A stretch of 41,419 bases of DNA from Streptomyces sp. NRRL WC-3742 (GTDB lineage: Bacteria; Actinomycetota; Actinomycetes; Streptomycetales; Streptomycetaceae), in the NCBI RefSeq assembly GCF_000720635.1, contig NZ_JOCF01000071.1, positions 1-41,419 on the forward strand, given 5' to 3'. Every line of letters begins with the position of its first letter. Position 1 is the first letter of the stretch. The notes under the pieces were generated by a model. That model ran no database searches. It had not been told where the DNA came from and saw only the letters and a program-made list of their open reading frames with translations. The position numbers were made by a program, and so were the translations under genes. Of the stretch, positions 16,199-26,506 are shown piece by piece.

Positions 16199-17131
16199 AT
16201 GCGCCCCACCACCACCGACCACGACGCCCCGCTCCCGATCGGCGTCATCGGGCTCGGGGACATCGCGCAGAAGGCGTACCTGCCCGTCCTCGGCGCCACG
16301 CCGGGCATCGACCTGCACCTGATGACCCGCGACGCGGCCAAGCTCGCCCGCCTCGGCGAGACCTACCGGGTCGGCCCCGAGCGGCGGTTCACCGACCTGG
16401 CCGAGCTGATCGACAGCGGCATCCGCGCGGCCTTCGTCCACGCCTCCACCGACCAGCACGTCCCGATCGTCGAGCAACTCCTCGGCGCCGGCGTCGACGT
16501 GTACGTCGACAAGCCCCTCGCCTACACCCTCGAGGGCTCCCAGAAACTGGTCAACCTCGCCGACCGCACGGGCCGCTCCCTCATGGTCGGCTTCAACCGG
16601 CGCCACGCCCCCGGCTACGCCCAGGCCCTGGAGCGCCCGCGCGACCTGATCGTCCTGCAGAAGAACCGCGAGGGCCTCCCCGAGGCCGCCCGCACCCTCG
16701 TCTTCGACGACTTCATCCACGTCGTCGACACCCTGCGCTTCCTCGCCCCCGGCGAGATCGGCCACGTCGACGTCCGCGCCCGGGTGCGCGGGGGCCTCGT
16801 GGAACACGTGGTCCTCACCCTCGGCGGCGACGGCTTCACCGCCCTCGGCATCATGAACCGCCTCTCCGGCTCCACCGAGGAGATCCTCCAGGTCTCCGGC
16901 GCCGACTCCAAGCGCGAGGTCCACAACCTCGCCGAGGTCATCGACCACCGCGGCCAGCCCACCGTCCGCCGCCGCGGCGACTGGGTCCCCGTCGCCCGCC
17001 AGCGCGGCATCGAACAGTGCGTCCACTCCTTCCTCGACGCCACCCGCTCCGGCAAGACCCTCGACGCCCACGACGCCCTGCGCACCCACGAACTGTGCGA
17101 GCTGATCGTGGACCGCCTCGAGGCGCTGTGA
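16199..17131 (+). CDS. Gfo/Idh/MocA-family oxidoreductase
   Basis: A protein of 310 residues. The N-terminal Rossmann fold is IGVIGLGDIAQKAYLPVL (GxGxxA, about 13-30). The VDKPLAY motif near 103-109 corresponds to the family EKP signature, with Asp for Glu. A histidine in DDFIHVVDTLRF sits where the family catalytic His is found. Members oxidise or reduce sugars, inositols or imines with NAD(P)(H); this sequence does not fix the substrate. Length is slightly short of the usual 330-390. GGAG precedes the ATG. It likely shares regulation with the upstream TetR. A GC-rich hairpin follows. Confidence 0.88.
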   Translation: MRPTTTDHDAPLPIGVIGLGDIAQKAYLPVLGATPGIDLHLMTRDAAKLARLGETYRVGPERRFTDLAELIDSGIRAAFVHASTDQHVPIVEQLLGAGVDVYVDKPLAYTLEGSQKLVNLADRTGRSLMVGFNRRHAPGYAQALERPRDLIVLQKNREGLPEAARTLVFDDFIHVVDTLRFLAPGEIGHVDVRARVRGGLVEHVVLTLGGDGFTALGIMNRLSGSTEEILQVSGADSKREVHNLAEVIDHRGQPTVRRRGDWVPVARQRGIEQCVHSFLDATRSGKTLDAHDALRTHELCELIVDRLEAL

Positions 17132-17190
17132 CACGCTGCTCCGAGTCGTACTGAGCCGCTGTGAGCCGCTCCGGGGCGCGCTGACCGAGG

Positions 17191-17223
17191 CCCCGGGGCG
17201 ACCGGCAGGACGGGCCCCCGGGG
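17191..17223. terminator. Possible terminator after the oxidoreductase gene
   Basis: CCCCGGGGC (17191-17199) can pair with GCCCCCGGGG (17214-17223) with one bulged base across a 14-nt loop. It lies 60 bp after the stop codon. Confidence 0.4.
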
Positions 17224-17229
17224 TGCGGA

Positions 17230-17261
17230 TAGCCTGGAAGTAGCCGCCACGGATTCCGTGG
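17230..17261 (+). promoter_or_regulatory. Candidate promoter and operator of the small-protein operon
   Basis: TAGCCT (17230-17235) fits a -10 box. Just after the expected start site lies CCACGGA-T-TCCGTGG (17247-17261), a perfect 7-bp inverted repeat suitable for a dimeric repressor. The 17419 gene would have a leader of about 175 nt. Confidence 0.4.
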
Positions 17262-17281
17262 AAAGGCCCTGCATCGCCTAG

Positions 17282-17392
17282 GTCGCCCCCGGCGGCCGGC
17301 CGTCCCTGTCCTTCGGCTCCGACGGCACCGCTCATCTCGCGTACCGCACGGGCACGTCGATGTACGCGCGGGGCACCGCCGCGCACGCCTGA
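17282..17392 (+). pseudogene. Possible 3' remnant of a degraded gene
   Basis: An open frame of 36 codons to TGA at 17390-17392, with no start codon and an in-frame TAG immediately before it. The translation contains SFGSDGTAHLAYRTGTSMYA, which has the look of a propeller or Asp-box blade and does not resemble the neighbours. It is too short for certainty and could be chance. Confidence 0.25.
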
Positions 17393-17418
17393 ACCCTCAC
17401 ATCCCTCAGAGGCTTTCG

Positions 17419-17850
17419 ATGGACTTCCAACAAGCCTTCGCCCAGGACCTCTCCCAACGCACCGGCACGTCGGTCGACGGCTCGGCGATGGGCAGCAGCG
17501 ACGACGTGCAGAACCAACTGTCCGCACTGAGCGACTTCCTGGGCTCACTCGACGACAGCAGCAAGCAGACGCTCGACATCATCGCCCAGTCCGGCGTGGA
17601 CCTCTCGTCGGCGACGGACGACTCCGGCGCGTCACTCGACCTGCCCGGCGGCCCGCTGCTCGGGATCGCGGCCCAGGCCGGCCTGGGCCTCACGGCGATG
17701 CTCAGCGACGGGCAGGCCAGCTTCCAGGTCGCCATGAACGATTCGGGCGGTGGCGGCGGTGGGATCGTCGCCTCCAACCCGTCGGACCCGGGCGGCGAGA
17801 CCGGCGACACCGGAGCAACCGGCAACACCGGCGACCCGTCCAACGCGTGA
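17419..17850 (+). CDS. Small acidic protein of unknown family, first gene of a pair
   Basis: A protein of 143 residues that I do not recognise. It is rich in Asp, Ser, Gly and Gln, has one Lys and no Cys, and lacks a signal peptide. Residues 1-70 look helical and amphipathic (QNQLSALSDFLGSLDDSSKQTLDIIAQSG). Residues 76-92 (LPGGPLLGIAAQAGLGL) are weakly hydrophobic. The C-terminus is a glycine run followed by a collagen-like GETGDTGATGNTGDPSNA tail. AGAGG precedes the ATG. A second small gene begins 16 nt after the stop, so they are probably co-transcribed. An effector, scaffold or secreted substrate is possible; nothing fixes the role. Confidence 0.65.
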   Translation: MDFQQAFAQDLSQRTGTSVDGSAMGSSDDVQNQLSALSDFLGSLDDSSKQTLDIIAQSGVDLSSATDDSGASLDLPGGPLLGIAAQAGLGLTAMLSDGQASFQVAMNDSGGGGGGIVASNPSDPGGETGDTGATGNTGDPSNA

Positions 17851-17866
17851 GGGAAGGAACGGCACG

Positions 17867-18241
17867 ATGTCCGATTGGGACTCATTCACCGGTTGCATGG
17901 ACAGCAAGCAGACCGATGTCGGCGACTTCCTCAGGAACAAGGGCCTGCAGGCATTCAACGGCAGCAAGGACCTGGCCTTCGCGGCGGTCAAGGCGGCCAC
18001 GGCCTGGTACTCCCAGCTCGACGGAAAGGTGAAGTTCGCCCTCGATTTCGCCTCGAAGAAGCTCGAGGCAGCCGCCTGGAAGCGCCTCGCGGAGCTGGTC
18101 GCATCGTCCGGCGGCCTGGTCGCCGCGGTCGGCGGCGCAGCCGAGGTCGTCGGCGAACTGGCCCTGTTCCTGGCCGCCCTCGTTGCCAGCTTCGAGATCG
18201 GCGTCTTCCTCACCTCGGCGGCGGTCTGCATCGACGCATGA
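17867..18241 (+). CDS. Small protein with hydrophobic C-terminus, second gene of the pair
   Basis: A protein of 124 residues of no recognised family. GGGAAGGAA precedes the ATG at 17867. Residues 1-75 are polar and helical (KVKFALDFASKKLEAAAWKR). Residues 82-120 form a long Ala/Gly/Val/Leu stretch able to cross or insert in a membrane once or twice, ending in CIDA. Cysteines are at 10 and 121. The amphipathic-then-hydrophobic layout resembles small membrane-acting proteins such as bacteriocins or holins, but this is only a resemblance in form. It sits in an operon with the acidic protein at 17419. Confidence 0.65.
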   Translation: MSDWDSFTGCMDSKQTDVGDFLRNKGLQAFNGSKDLAFAAVKAATAWYSQLDGKVKFALDFASKKLEAAAWKRLAELVASSGGLVAAVGGAAEVVGELALFLAALVASFEIGVFLTSAAVCIDA

Positions 18242-18371
18242 TCCGGCCGGAATCCTGGAAGGCGGCTGGAGAGAGGGTGGGAAAACCTGGGAGGAGCCTG
18301 GGAGTTGGGCGAACGGGAGGGCGTGGGGCGGGGGGCGGGAGTTCATCGACGGGGTCTTGTCGAGGGGATTT

Positions 18372-18436
18372 CTACGCGCGTAAGTTGTGGGCTCGGCGGG
18401 GGAGGGTAGTTGTCTTCCGTCGTTCTCTACGCGGGT
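18372..18436. promoter_or_regulatory. Paired TACGCGSGTA elements upstream of the nuclease gene
   Basis: CTACGCGCGTAAG (palindrome TACGCGCGTA at 18372-18381) and CTACGCGGGTAG (18427-18436) are 55 bp apart in the 250-bp gap before the nuclease. Both are preceded by pyrimidine-rich TTTC/TCTC. They may be operators of a regulator controlling the nuclease; the regulator is unknown. Confidence 0.4.
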
Positions 18437-18491
18437 AGTGCGCACTTCTGGGGACGTGTGCGGCCCGTCGACGACGAGGAGACCTGCGCCG

Positions 18492-20366
18492 GTGACCAAC
18501 GCTCCCGCTTCCCGCTCCGGCAGAGCCGCGCTGCTGCGCGCCGCCGTCCTTCCGGCCACGCTGGCCGTCTCGCTGGTGCTCGTGCCGCTGTCGGCCGCCC
18601 ATGCGGCGGGCGGTGCCGCGACGCCCGCGCCGACGGAGGCCGGGCCGCTGCGCATCCACGACCTCCAGGGGGCCACCCGGGTCTCGCCGCAGGCGGGGAA
18701 GGCCGTGGTGGGTGTGCCCGGAATCGTCACCGGGGTGCGGGGGTACGGGAGTTCGAAGGGTTTCTGGATGCAGGACCCGAACCCGGACGCCGACCCGGCC
18801 ACCAGTGAGGGCGTGTTCGTCTTCACCGGCGCCGCCCCGACCGTGAAGGTCGGCGACTCGGTGCTGGTCAGCGGCAAGGTCACCGAGTACTACCCGAGCT
18901 TCGCGGGCGGCTCGCAGTCCGTCACCGAACTCACCGGCCCCGCCGTCACCGTGGTCTCCGGCGGCAACCCGCTGCCCGCCCCGGTCGTCGTGGACACCCG
19001 CAACATCCCCGGCACCTACGCCCCGCCCGCGGCGGCGGACGGCAGCATCGACTCCGTGGCGCTGAACCCGGAGAAGTACGCCCTGGACTTCTACGAGTCC
19101 CTGGAGGGCATGCTCGTCCAGGTCAAGGACGCCCGGGTCATACAGGCGACCGACAAGTACAACGAGCTGTGGGTGGCCGCCGACCGCCAGGACCAGCGCA
19201 GCAAGCGCGGCGGGGTGCTGTACGAGTCCTACCGCGAGCCCAACGTCGGCCGCCTGATGGTGCAGCAGCAGGCGCCCGTCTCCCAGCAGCCGTTCCCCGT
19301 GGCCAACGTCGGCGACGTGCTGACCGGCACGACCACCGGCCCGCTGGACTACAACGCCTTCGGCGGCTACACCCTCGTCGCCGGCACGGTCGGCGCCCTG
19401 CAGGACAACCACCTGCAGCGCGAGGTCACCGCCCAGGCCGGCGAGCGCGAGCTCACCGTCGCCACGTACAACGTGCAGAACCTGGCCGCCACCAACCCGG
19501 ACGCCAAGTTCGCCGAGCTCGCCCAGGGCGTGGTCACCAACCTGCGCTCGCCCGACATCGTCGCCCTGGAGGAGATCCAGGACGACAACGGCAGCAAGAA
19601 CGACGGCACGGTCGGCGCGAGCAGGACGGTCGCGAAGTTCGTCGAGGCCGTCAAGGCCGCGGGCGGCCCGGCGTACGACTGGCGCTCGGTCGACCCGCAG
19701 GACGGCAAGGACGGCGGCGAGCCCGGCGGCAACATCCGCCAGGTGTTCCTGTTCAACCCCCAGCGCGTCTCCTTCACCGACATCCCCGGCGGCACCGCCA
19801 CCACCGCCGTGGGCGTCACCGGCACGGGCGCCTCCACCGCGCTCACCGCCTCGCCCGGCCGCATCGAGCCCGCCGACGAGGCGTGGACCAACAGCCGCAA
19901 GCCGCTGGTCGGGCAGTTCTCCTTCCGCGGCAAGAAGCTCTTCGTGATCGCCAACCACTTCAACAGCAAGGGCGGCGACCAGGGCATCGACAGCCGCTTC
20001 CAGGCCCCGGTCCGCAGCTCCGAGGTACAGCGGATCACGCAGGCCACGGTGGAGCAGGCGTTCGTGGCCAAGCTGCTGGCCGCCGACAAGGAGGCGAAGG
20101 TCGTCGCCGTCGGTGACTACAACGACTACCAGTTCTCGCCCGCCCTGGCCGCCCTCACCAAGGACGGTGCGCTGCGCGACCTGGTGAACGAGCTGCCCGA
20201 GACCGAGCAGTACTCGTACGTCTACCAGGGCAACTCGCAGGTGCTCGACCACATCCTGGTCAGCCCCGAGCTGGGCTACGCCAAGTACGACGTGGTCCAC
20301 ATCAACGCCGAGTTCGCCCAGCAGGCCAGCGACCACGACCCGCAGGTGGTCCGCCTCAAGCCGTGA
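18492..20366 (+). CDS. Secreted endonuclease/exonuclease/phosphatase-family nuclease with N-terminal OB-like domain
   Basis: A protein of 624 residues starting with GTG at 18492 behind GAGGAGA; upstream in-frame codons lack a site. The N-terminal signal peptide runs to AAHA (about 38). Residues 50-300 resemble the YhcR/ExeM OB-fold part (VPGIVTGVRGYGSSKGFWMQDP, VKVGDSVLVSGKV). The C-terminal EEP domain (about 320-624) shows ATYNVQNL, VALEEIQD (catalytic Glu), IANHFNSKGG, VGDYNDY, and the terminal DHILVS and SDHDPQV. It is probably a Mg-dependent extracellular DNase used for nutrient release. A strong hairpin follows. Confidence 0.9.
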   Translation: MTNAPASRSGRAALLRAAVLPATLAVSLVLVPLSAAHAAGGAATPAPTEAGPLRIHDLQGATRVSPQAGKAVVGVPGIVTGVRGYGSSKGFWMQDPNPDADPATSEGVFVFTGAAPTVKVGDSVLVSGKVTEYYPSFAGGSQSVTELTGPAVTVVSGGNPLPAPVVVDTRNIPGTYAPPAAADGSIDSVALNPEKYALDFYESLEGMLVQVKDARVIQATDKYNELWVAADRQDQRSKRGGVLYESYREPNVGRLMVQQQAPVSQQPFPVANVGDVLTGTTTGPLDYNAFGGYTLVAGTVGALQDNHLQREVTAQAGERELTVATYNVQNLAATNPDAKFAELAQGVVTNLRSPDIVALEEIQDDNGSKNDGTVGASRTVAKFVEAVKAAGGPAYDWRSVDPQDGKDGGEPGGNIRQVFLFNPQRVSFTDIPGGTATTAVGVTGTGASTALTASPGRIEPADEAWTNSRKPLVGQFSFRGKKLFVIANHFNSKGGDQGIDSRFQAPVRSSEVQRITQATVEQAFVAKLLAADKEAKVVAVGDYNDYQFSPALAALTKDGALRDLVNELPETEQYSYVYQGNSQVLDHILVSPELGYAKYDVVHINAEFAQQASDHDPQVVRLKP

Positions 20367-20385
20367 CCTGAGCTGCGGATATGCT

Positions 20386-20419
20386 GCCCGGACCGCCGGT
20401 GGTCACCGGTGGTCCGGGC
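20386..20419. terminator. Hairpin terminator after the nuclease gene
   Basis: Two 16-bp arms with a single mismatch surround a 2-nt centre, followed by CATTTC. It lies 20 bp after the nuclease stop and 20 bp before the next start codon, so it separates the two transcripts. Confidence 0.7.
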
Positions 20420-20439
20420 ACATTTCGGGGGCACAGCAC

Positions 20440-20967
20440 ATGGGGTACAGGATCGAGCGGATCGGCGCCGGGGACTGGGAGCGGCTGAAGGCCGTACGGC
20501 TGGCCCAGCTCCTCGACACGCCGATGGCCTTCGTCGAGACCCACGAGACGGCGCTCGGCCACCCCGAGAGCGAGTGGCGTGACCGCGCCGCCGCCGTGAA
20601 CGGGCCCGGCAGGGTCGGCCTGGTGGCGGTGGACGTCGGCGGCGACAGCGGCGACGACGGCGAGTGGGTCGGCACGATGCTGACCCTCCCGCACCCCGAG
20701 GAGCCCGCGACCGCCGTGCTGATCGGCGTCTGGGTGGCCCCCGAGCACCGCGGCCGCGGGCGCGGCGCGACGGACGCCCTGCTCGACGCCGTCCTGGACT
20801 GGGCGCGCGCCGAGGGCAAGGACCGCGTGGTGCTGCGGGTGCACGAGGACAACGACCGCGCCGCCGCCTTCTACCGGCGGCGCGGCTTCGAATTCACCGG
20901 TGACGCACAGCCGTTCGTGCTGGACCCGGCCACGAACACCCTGCGGATGGTCCTCGCGCTGGGCTGA
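20440..20967 (+). CDS. GNAT-family N-acetyltransferase
   Basis: A protein of 175 residues with the complete GNAT core. After the N-terminal helices (ERLKAVRLAQLLDTPMAF) come the motif A strand and loop, IGVWVAPEHRGRGRGATDALLDAVLDWAR (about 98-126), then VVLRVHEDNDRAAAFYRRRGFEFTG (motif B). It acetylates an amine using acetyl-CoA; the substrate is unknown. The N-terminal LLDTPMAFVET stretch is typical of Streptomyces RimI-like acetyltransferases. The gene stands alone, with a terminator before it and a convergent gene after it. Confidence 0.88.
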   Translation: MGYRIERIGAGDWERLKAVRLAQLLDTPMAFVETHETALGHPESEWRDRAAAVNGPGRVGLVAVDVGGDSGDDGEWVGTMLTLPHPEEPATAVLIGVWVAPEHRGRGRGATDALLDAVLDWARAEGKDRVVLRVHEDNDRAAAFYRRRGFEFTGDAQPFVLDPATNTLRMVLALG

Positions 20968-20989
20968 GAGGCACCGTCGCGCTGGGCGG

Positions 20990-23362
<2,373 letters not shown>

Positions 23363-23466
23363 GGCGGCGGCTCTCTCTCCGTCTCGTTCTCTACGGGCGG
23401 GGCCCCGCCGCTCCTCGGCCGGTGCGCGAGGAGGGGCGGGCCCGGGACATCCGGCAGGGGGTGTTT

Positions 23467-23880
23467 TCAGCGGACCTCGTTGAAGCGGATCATGTTCCCC
23501 GCCGGGTCACGGAAAGCGCAGTCTCGCACACCGTACGGCTGCTGGGTGGGCTCCTGGACGATCTCGGCGCCGCCGGCCTTGAGCCGGTCGAAGACGCCGT
23601 CCAGGTCGGGGGTGGCGAGCACGAGCCGGGCGTACGTGCCCTTGGCCATCATGTCGGTGATCAGCCGCTTCTCGTCCTCCGTGACGCCCGGGTCGGCCGC
23701 CGGGGGCTCCAGCACCACCGAGACGTCCGGCTGCCCGGCCGGGCCGACGGTGATCCAGCGCATCGGGCCGCCGCCGACGTCCTGGCGCACCTCGAAGCCG
23801 AGCAGGTCGCGGTAGAAGCCGAGGGACGCCTCGGGGTCGGTGTGGGGGAGGAAGGTCCAGTGAATGGTGATCTCGTTCAT
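23467..23880 (-). CDS. VOC-superfamily (glyoxalase/bleomycin-resistance-like) protein
   Basis: A protein of 137 residues with the paired beta-alpha-beta-beta-beta repeats of the VOC fold. The first repeat has the HWTFLPHTDPEASLGFYRDLLGF strand-helix. The second has TPDLDGVFDRLKAGGAEIVQEP, followed by the diagnostic PYGVRDCAFRDPAGNMIRFNE, whose Glu is a usual metal ligand. VOC proteins are metal-dependent enzymes or drug-sequestering proteins. The ATG lies exactly 7 nt after TAGCGT and lacks a ribosome-binding site, suggesting a leaderless transcript that may continue into the UvrA-like gene. Confidence 0.88.
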   Translation of the reverse strand: MNEITIHWTFLPHTDPEASLGFYRDLLGFEVRQDVGGGPMRWITVGPAGQPDVSVVLEPPAADPGVTEDEKRLITDMMAKGTYARLVLATPDLDGVFDRLKAGGAEIVQEPTQQPYGVRDCAFRDPAGNMIRFNEVR

Positions 23881-23887
23881 GACTGCA

Positions 23888-23893
23888 ACGCTA
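23888..23893 (-). promoter_or_regulatory. -10 box of the VOC gene, leaderless layout
   Basis: Minus-strand TAGCGT with a 7-nt gap to the ATG at 23880. No clear -35 box is seen. Confidence 0.5.
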
Positions 23894-24009
23894 GGCGCGC
23901 ACCCGCCCGGCGCGCTTCTCGAAAACTGACCGGTTGGGTGCGGGGTCGGTCCTCGGCGCCGCCGGTCGGACGGCGGTCAGTCGTCGGTCGGACGCCGGAA
24001 GGACGCCGG

Positions 24010-24504
24010 TCAGACGGCGGGCAGGGCCTGCCAGTCCTGCCAGCTGATGCTGCGGCCCAGGTAGCGCGGCTGCCGGAAGGGCCAGTCCGCGGCGATCCAC
24101 GCGGGGACGAGGGCGTCCAGGGCCTGTTCCAGCTCGCTGCCGACACGGTCGGCGACGACCCACCAGGAGATCTCGGCGTCCGCGCCGACGCGCTCGGGCG
24201 GGTCGATGTAGACGCAGCCGCGGATGGCCGTCTCGGCGCTGTCGAACATCGCGTAGTTGAAGGACTGGTGGGCGGCGATCTCCTTCTCGTGACGCGCCAG
24301 GTCGATCCGGTTCGCCTCGTACGTGATCGTCTCCGCGGGCCAGCCCCAGGCCGGGCCGAAGATGCTCCACAGGTGTTCGCGCGAGCCCATCACGGTCGGG
24401 TAGTCGAGCGGGGCGTCGGCCTCGCGGATCGGCCGCAGGTGGTGGACGCCGTCGGGCAGCGGGACGCGGAGGGGGTGGACGAAGTCAGCGGGAAGCCAGG
24501 TCAT
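24010..24504 (-). CDS. GNAT-like N-acetyltransferase domain protein
   Basis: A protein of 164 residues. The N-terminal LRPIREADAPLDYPTVMGSREHLW and the central SFNYAMFDSAETAIRGCVYIDPPE ... AEISWWV strands fit a GNAT-like fold of the kind found in many actinobacteria. The classical acetyl-CoA loop (RxxGxG/A) is replaced by SELEQALDALVPAW, so cofactor binding is uncertain and enzyme activity may be lost or altered. The start at 24504 lies 7 nt after TAGCCT without a ribosome-binding site. The 3' end overlaps a short run of GGTCGGACG-type repeats. Confidence 0.7.
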   Translation of the reverse strand: MTWLPADFVHPLRVPLPDGVHHLRPIREADAPLDYPTVMGSREHLWSIFGPAWGWPAETITYEANRIDLARHEKEIAAHQSFNYAMFDSAETAIRGCVYIDPPERVGADAEISWWVVADRVGSELEQALDALVPAWIAADWPFRQPRYLGRSISWQDWQALPAV

Positions 24505-24511
24505 GGCGCCG

Positions 24512-24517
24512 AGGCTA
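24512..24517 (-). promoter_or_regulatory. -10 box of the GNAT-like gene, leaderless layout
   Basis: Minus-strand TAGCCT, 7 nt before the ATG at 24504. Confidence 0.5.
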
Positions 24518-24576
24518 GCCAAGGGCGGGCCGTGGGCGCACCGACTTTCTTCCCGCCGATTTCCTCCGAGGAGGGC

Positions 24577-24694
24577 TCAGGAGCGGTCGAGGTCGCCGGC
24601 GGTGGGTGCGAGGGCCCGGTCGAGGGCGAGGTCGGCGGGCGCCGACGAGCGGTTGGGTGAACGCTCCGCCGAACGAGTGCCCCATGATGATCGG
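24577..24694 (-). pseudogene. Fragment of an alpha/beta-hydrolase
   Basis: On the minus strand the frame beginning after a TAG at 24695-24697 reads PIIMGHSFGGAFTQ, the exact nucleophile-elbow pattern (GHSFGG) of alpha/beta-hydrolases. A shift by two bases then gives a plausible C-terminal tail, APADLALDRALAPTAGDLDRS, ending at TGA (24577-24579). No start codon and none of the upstream domain is present, so this is a decayed piece left between the propeller and GNAT-like genes. Confidence 0.45.
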
Positions 24695-24775
24695 CTAGGT
24701 GTCGAGGCTGTGCGGACACGGGGACCGGGGCACGGCCACCGGGCCGCCGACAACCGACGACCGACACCCTCGCGC

Positions 24776-26404
24776 TCAGGTGCCGGTGCGGCCGATGGCG
24801 ACGAGGTGGCCGTCCTTGGTGCCGACGAAGACCCGGCCGCTGTCCGTCGCGGGCACCGAGAACCTGCTCACCGTGCCGAGGGCGAAGCTTCGGCGCAGTT
24901 TGAGCGCCCCGTTGACCGGCAGGGGGTCGTAGACCCGCAGTTCGCCGTTCTGGCCGCCCGGTCCGGTGCCGGAGTAGACGGTCCAGACGAGTGCCGAGCC
25001 GGAGGTGGTGCCGTCGGAGGTGACGACGGGGGAGCCGGAGGCGTAGCCGAAGCCCTCGGGGCTGGTGCCGGCGCTGGTCAGCTTCGGGGTGCCGGAGCCG
25101 TCGACGGAGTACTTGAGGGCGCGCAGGGAGCCGTTGTTCTCGACGAGGTAGACGTAGCCGCCGTCCCCGCCCCAGACGCCGGGGTGGCCCCAGATGCCCT
25201 TGTAGGGGCCGGTGGTGCCGACCACGGCGTCCGTCCCGCCCGGGCCCTGGCCGGTGCCGCCGAGGTTGTCGCGGTCGAGGAGGAAGATGCGGCCGTCCTT
25301 GCCGACCTGGACGAGCAGGTGCGGGTGGGCGGAGGTGCCGAAGCCGTCCGGCAGTGCGGCGGGGCCTCCGGAGCCGAGGTCGAGGTCGTTGTGGTCCAGG
25401 TCCCGGTTGTTGGTGGGGCTGAAGAAGTCCTTCGGGGCGAGGGTGCCGTCGGCGTTGACGCCGAGGCGGACGACCGAGTCGGCGAGGTGGGCGGGCGGCT
25501 GGTTGCCCGGGCCGGTGGGCGGCGAGCCGCCGTTCGCGCCGTTGCCGGTGGCGACGAAGATCCGGCCGGCGCCGTCGGACATCAGCCCGCCGCCGCTCAT
25601 CCAGACGCCGCCGTTCTGCGAGTCTGAGCCGGCCTCGGTGGACCAGAGGGTGACCTTGCGCGTGCCGGTGTCGACGCCGCCGACGTGGCCGACGTACGGG
25701 TTCTTGCCGCAGTCCGAGGCGAAGCCGAAGTACACCGCGCCGCCGAGGAGCAGCAGTCCGGCGCGCTGCACGGAGGTGGTCGGGTTGAGCGGGACGCCGG
25801 GGCTGTTCACCGGTGCGCCCTGGACCGCGACCGGCCAGCCGGAGCGCTCGGCGCCCGTGGCGAGGTCCAGGGCGTGCGCGGAGAAGTGGGCGCCGCCGTC
25901 GTTGGAGCGCGACACCAGGTAGACGGTGCCGCTCGTCGAGTCGAGCACCGGCGTCGAGGTGATGCCGGTGCCGGGGGAGAGGCAGTCGGTGGAGGAGGGC
26001 ACGGGGGCGCCGAGGGCGCGCTGCCAGAGGATGCGCCCGTCGGCGGCGTTGACGCCGTACACGTGGTTGGTCTCGGTGGCGACGACCACCGTCGACCCGG
26101 CCACCAGCGGCTGGGCGTGCACGGCGCCGTCGATCGCGGTGGACCAGAGTCGGCCGAAGTCCGCGCCCGAGACCTGGGCGGGCCCGAGGTTCGGCTCGGC
26201 CGCGTCCCAGCCGGTCCGCAGGTTGTTCACCGAGACGGTCGGGTTGTCGGCCCGCGCCGGTGCCGGGGCGAGCATCGAGGCCGCGACGCTCGGGGTCAGC
26301 AGCGCCAGGCCCGCCAGCAGGGCCGCCGGTCGGCGGTGCCCGCCACCGGGCGCCCGTGACGGGTGCGGGGCGCGGCACGGGAGTGAACGGGGAGGTCGTC
26401 TCAT
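24776..26404 (-). CDS. Secreted PQQ-like beta-propeller protein
   Basis: A protein of 542 residues. The ATG at 26404 precedes a long Arg-rich n-region and a hydrophobic core (AALLAGLALLTPSVAASML) ending APARA. The mature part shows PQQ-type blades: LWSTAIDGAVHAQPLVAGSTVVVATETNHVYGVNAADGRILWQR, VYLVSRSNDGG, GRIFVATGNGANG and RVFVGTKDGHLVAIG at the end. This is an outer-wall or secreted scaffold or an enzyme of the quinoprotein-fold group. No cytochrome motif (CxxCH) or clear PQQ ligands are seen, so cofactor use is doubtful. It is monocistronic, divergent from the AtuA operon. Confidence 0.85.
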   Translation of the reverse strand: MRRPPRSLPCRAPHPSRAPGGGHRRPAALLAGLALLTPSVAASMLAPAPARADNPTVSVNNLRTGWDAAEPNLGPAQVSGADFGRLWSTAIDGAVHAQPLVAGSTVVVATETNHVYGVNAADGRILWQRALGAPVPSSTDCLSPGTGITSTPVLDSTSGTVYLVSRSNDGGAHFSAHALDLATGAERSGWPVAVQGAPVNSPGVPLNPTTSVQRAGLLLLGGAVYFGFASDCGKNPYVGHVGGVDTGTRKVTLWSTEAGSDSQNGGVWMSGGGLMSDGAGRIFVATGNGANGGSPPTGPGNQPPAHLADSVVRLGVNADGTLAPKDFFSPTNNRDLDHNDLDLGSGGPAALPDGFGTSAHPHLLVQVGKDGRIFLLDRDNLGGTGQGPGGTDAVVGTTGPYKGIWGHPGVWGGDGGYVYLVENNGSLRALKYSVDGSGTPKLTSAGTSPEGFGYASGSPVVTSDGTTSGSALVWTVYSGTGPGGQNGELRVYDPLPVNGALKLRRSFALGTVSRFSVPATDSGRVFVGTKDGHLVAIGRTGT

Positions 26405-26506
26405 GCGGATCGGCCTTCGGCAGTCGGGGGAATGCCGGGGGCGCCCGGCGTCGTGACGCCATTGTGTGACCGTCTGTTCGTACGGTGACGATGTGGCGAG
26501 GGCCAG

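Noticed and set aside
17867..18241. Lanthipeptide or RiPP precursor
   Set aside because: There is no modification enzyme nearby, no leader/core motif and only two cysteines; size and hydrophobicity alone do not support it.
23967..24020. GGTCGGACG-type direct repeats around the GNAT-like stop
   Set aside because: Imperfect and short; likely slippage in GC-rich sequence, with no structure I could defend.
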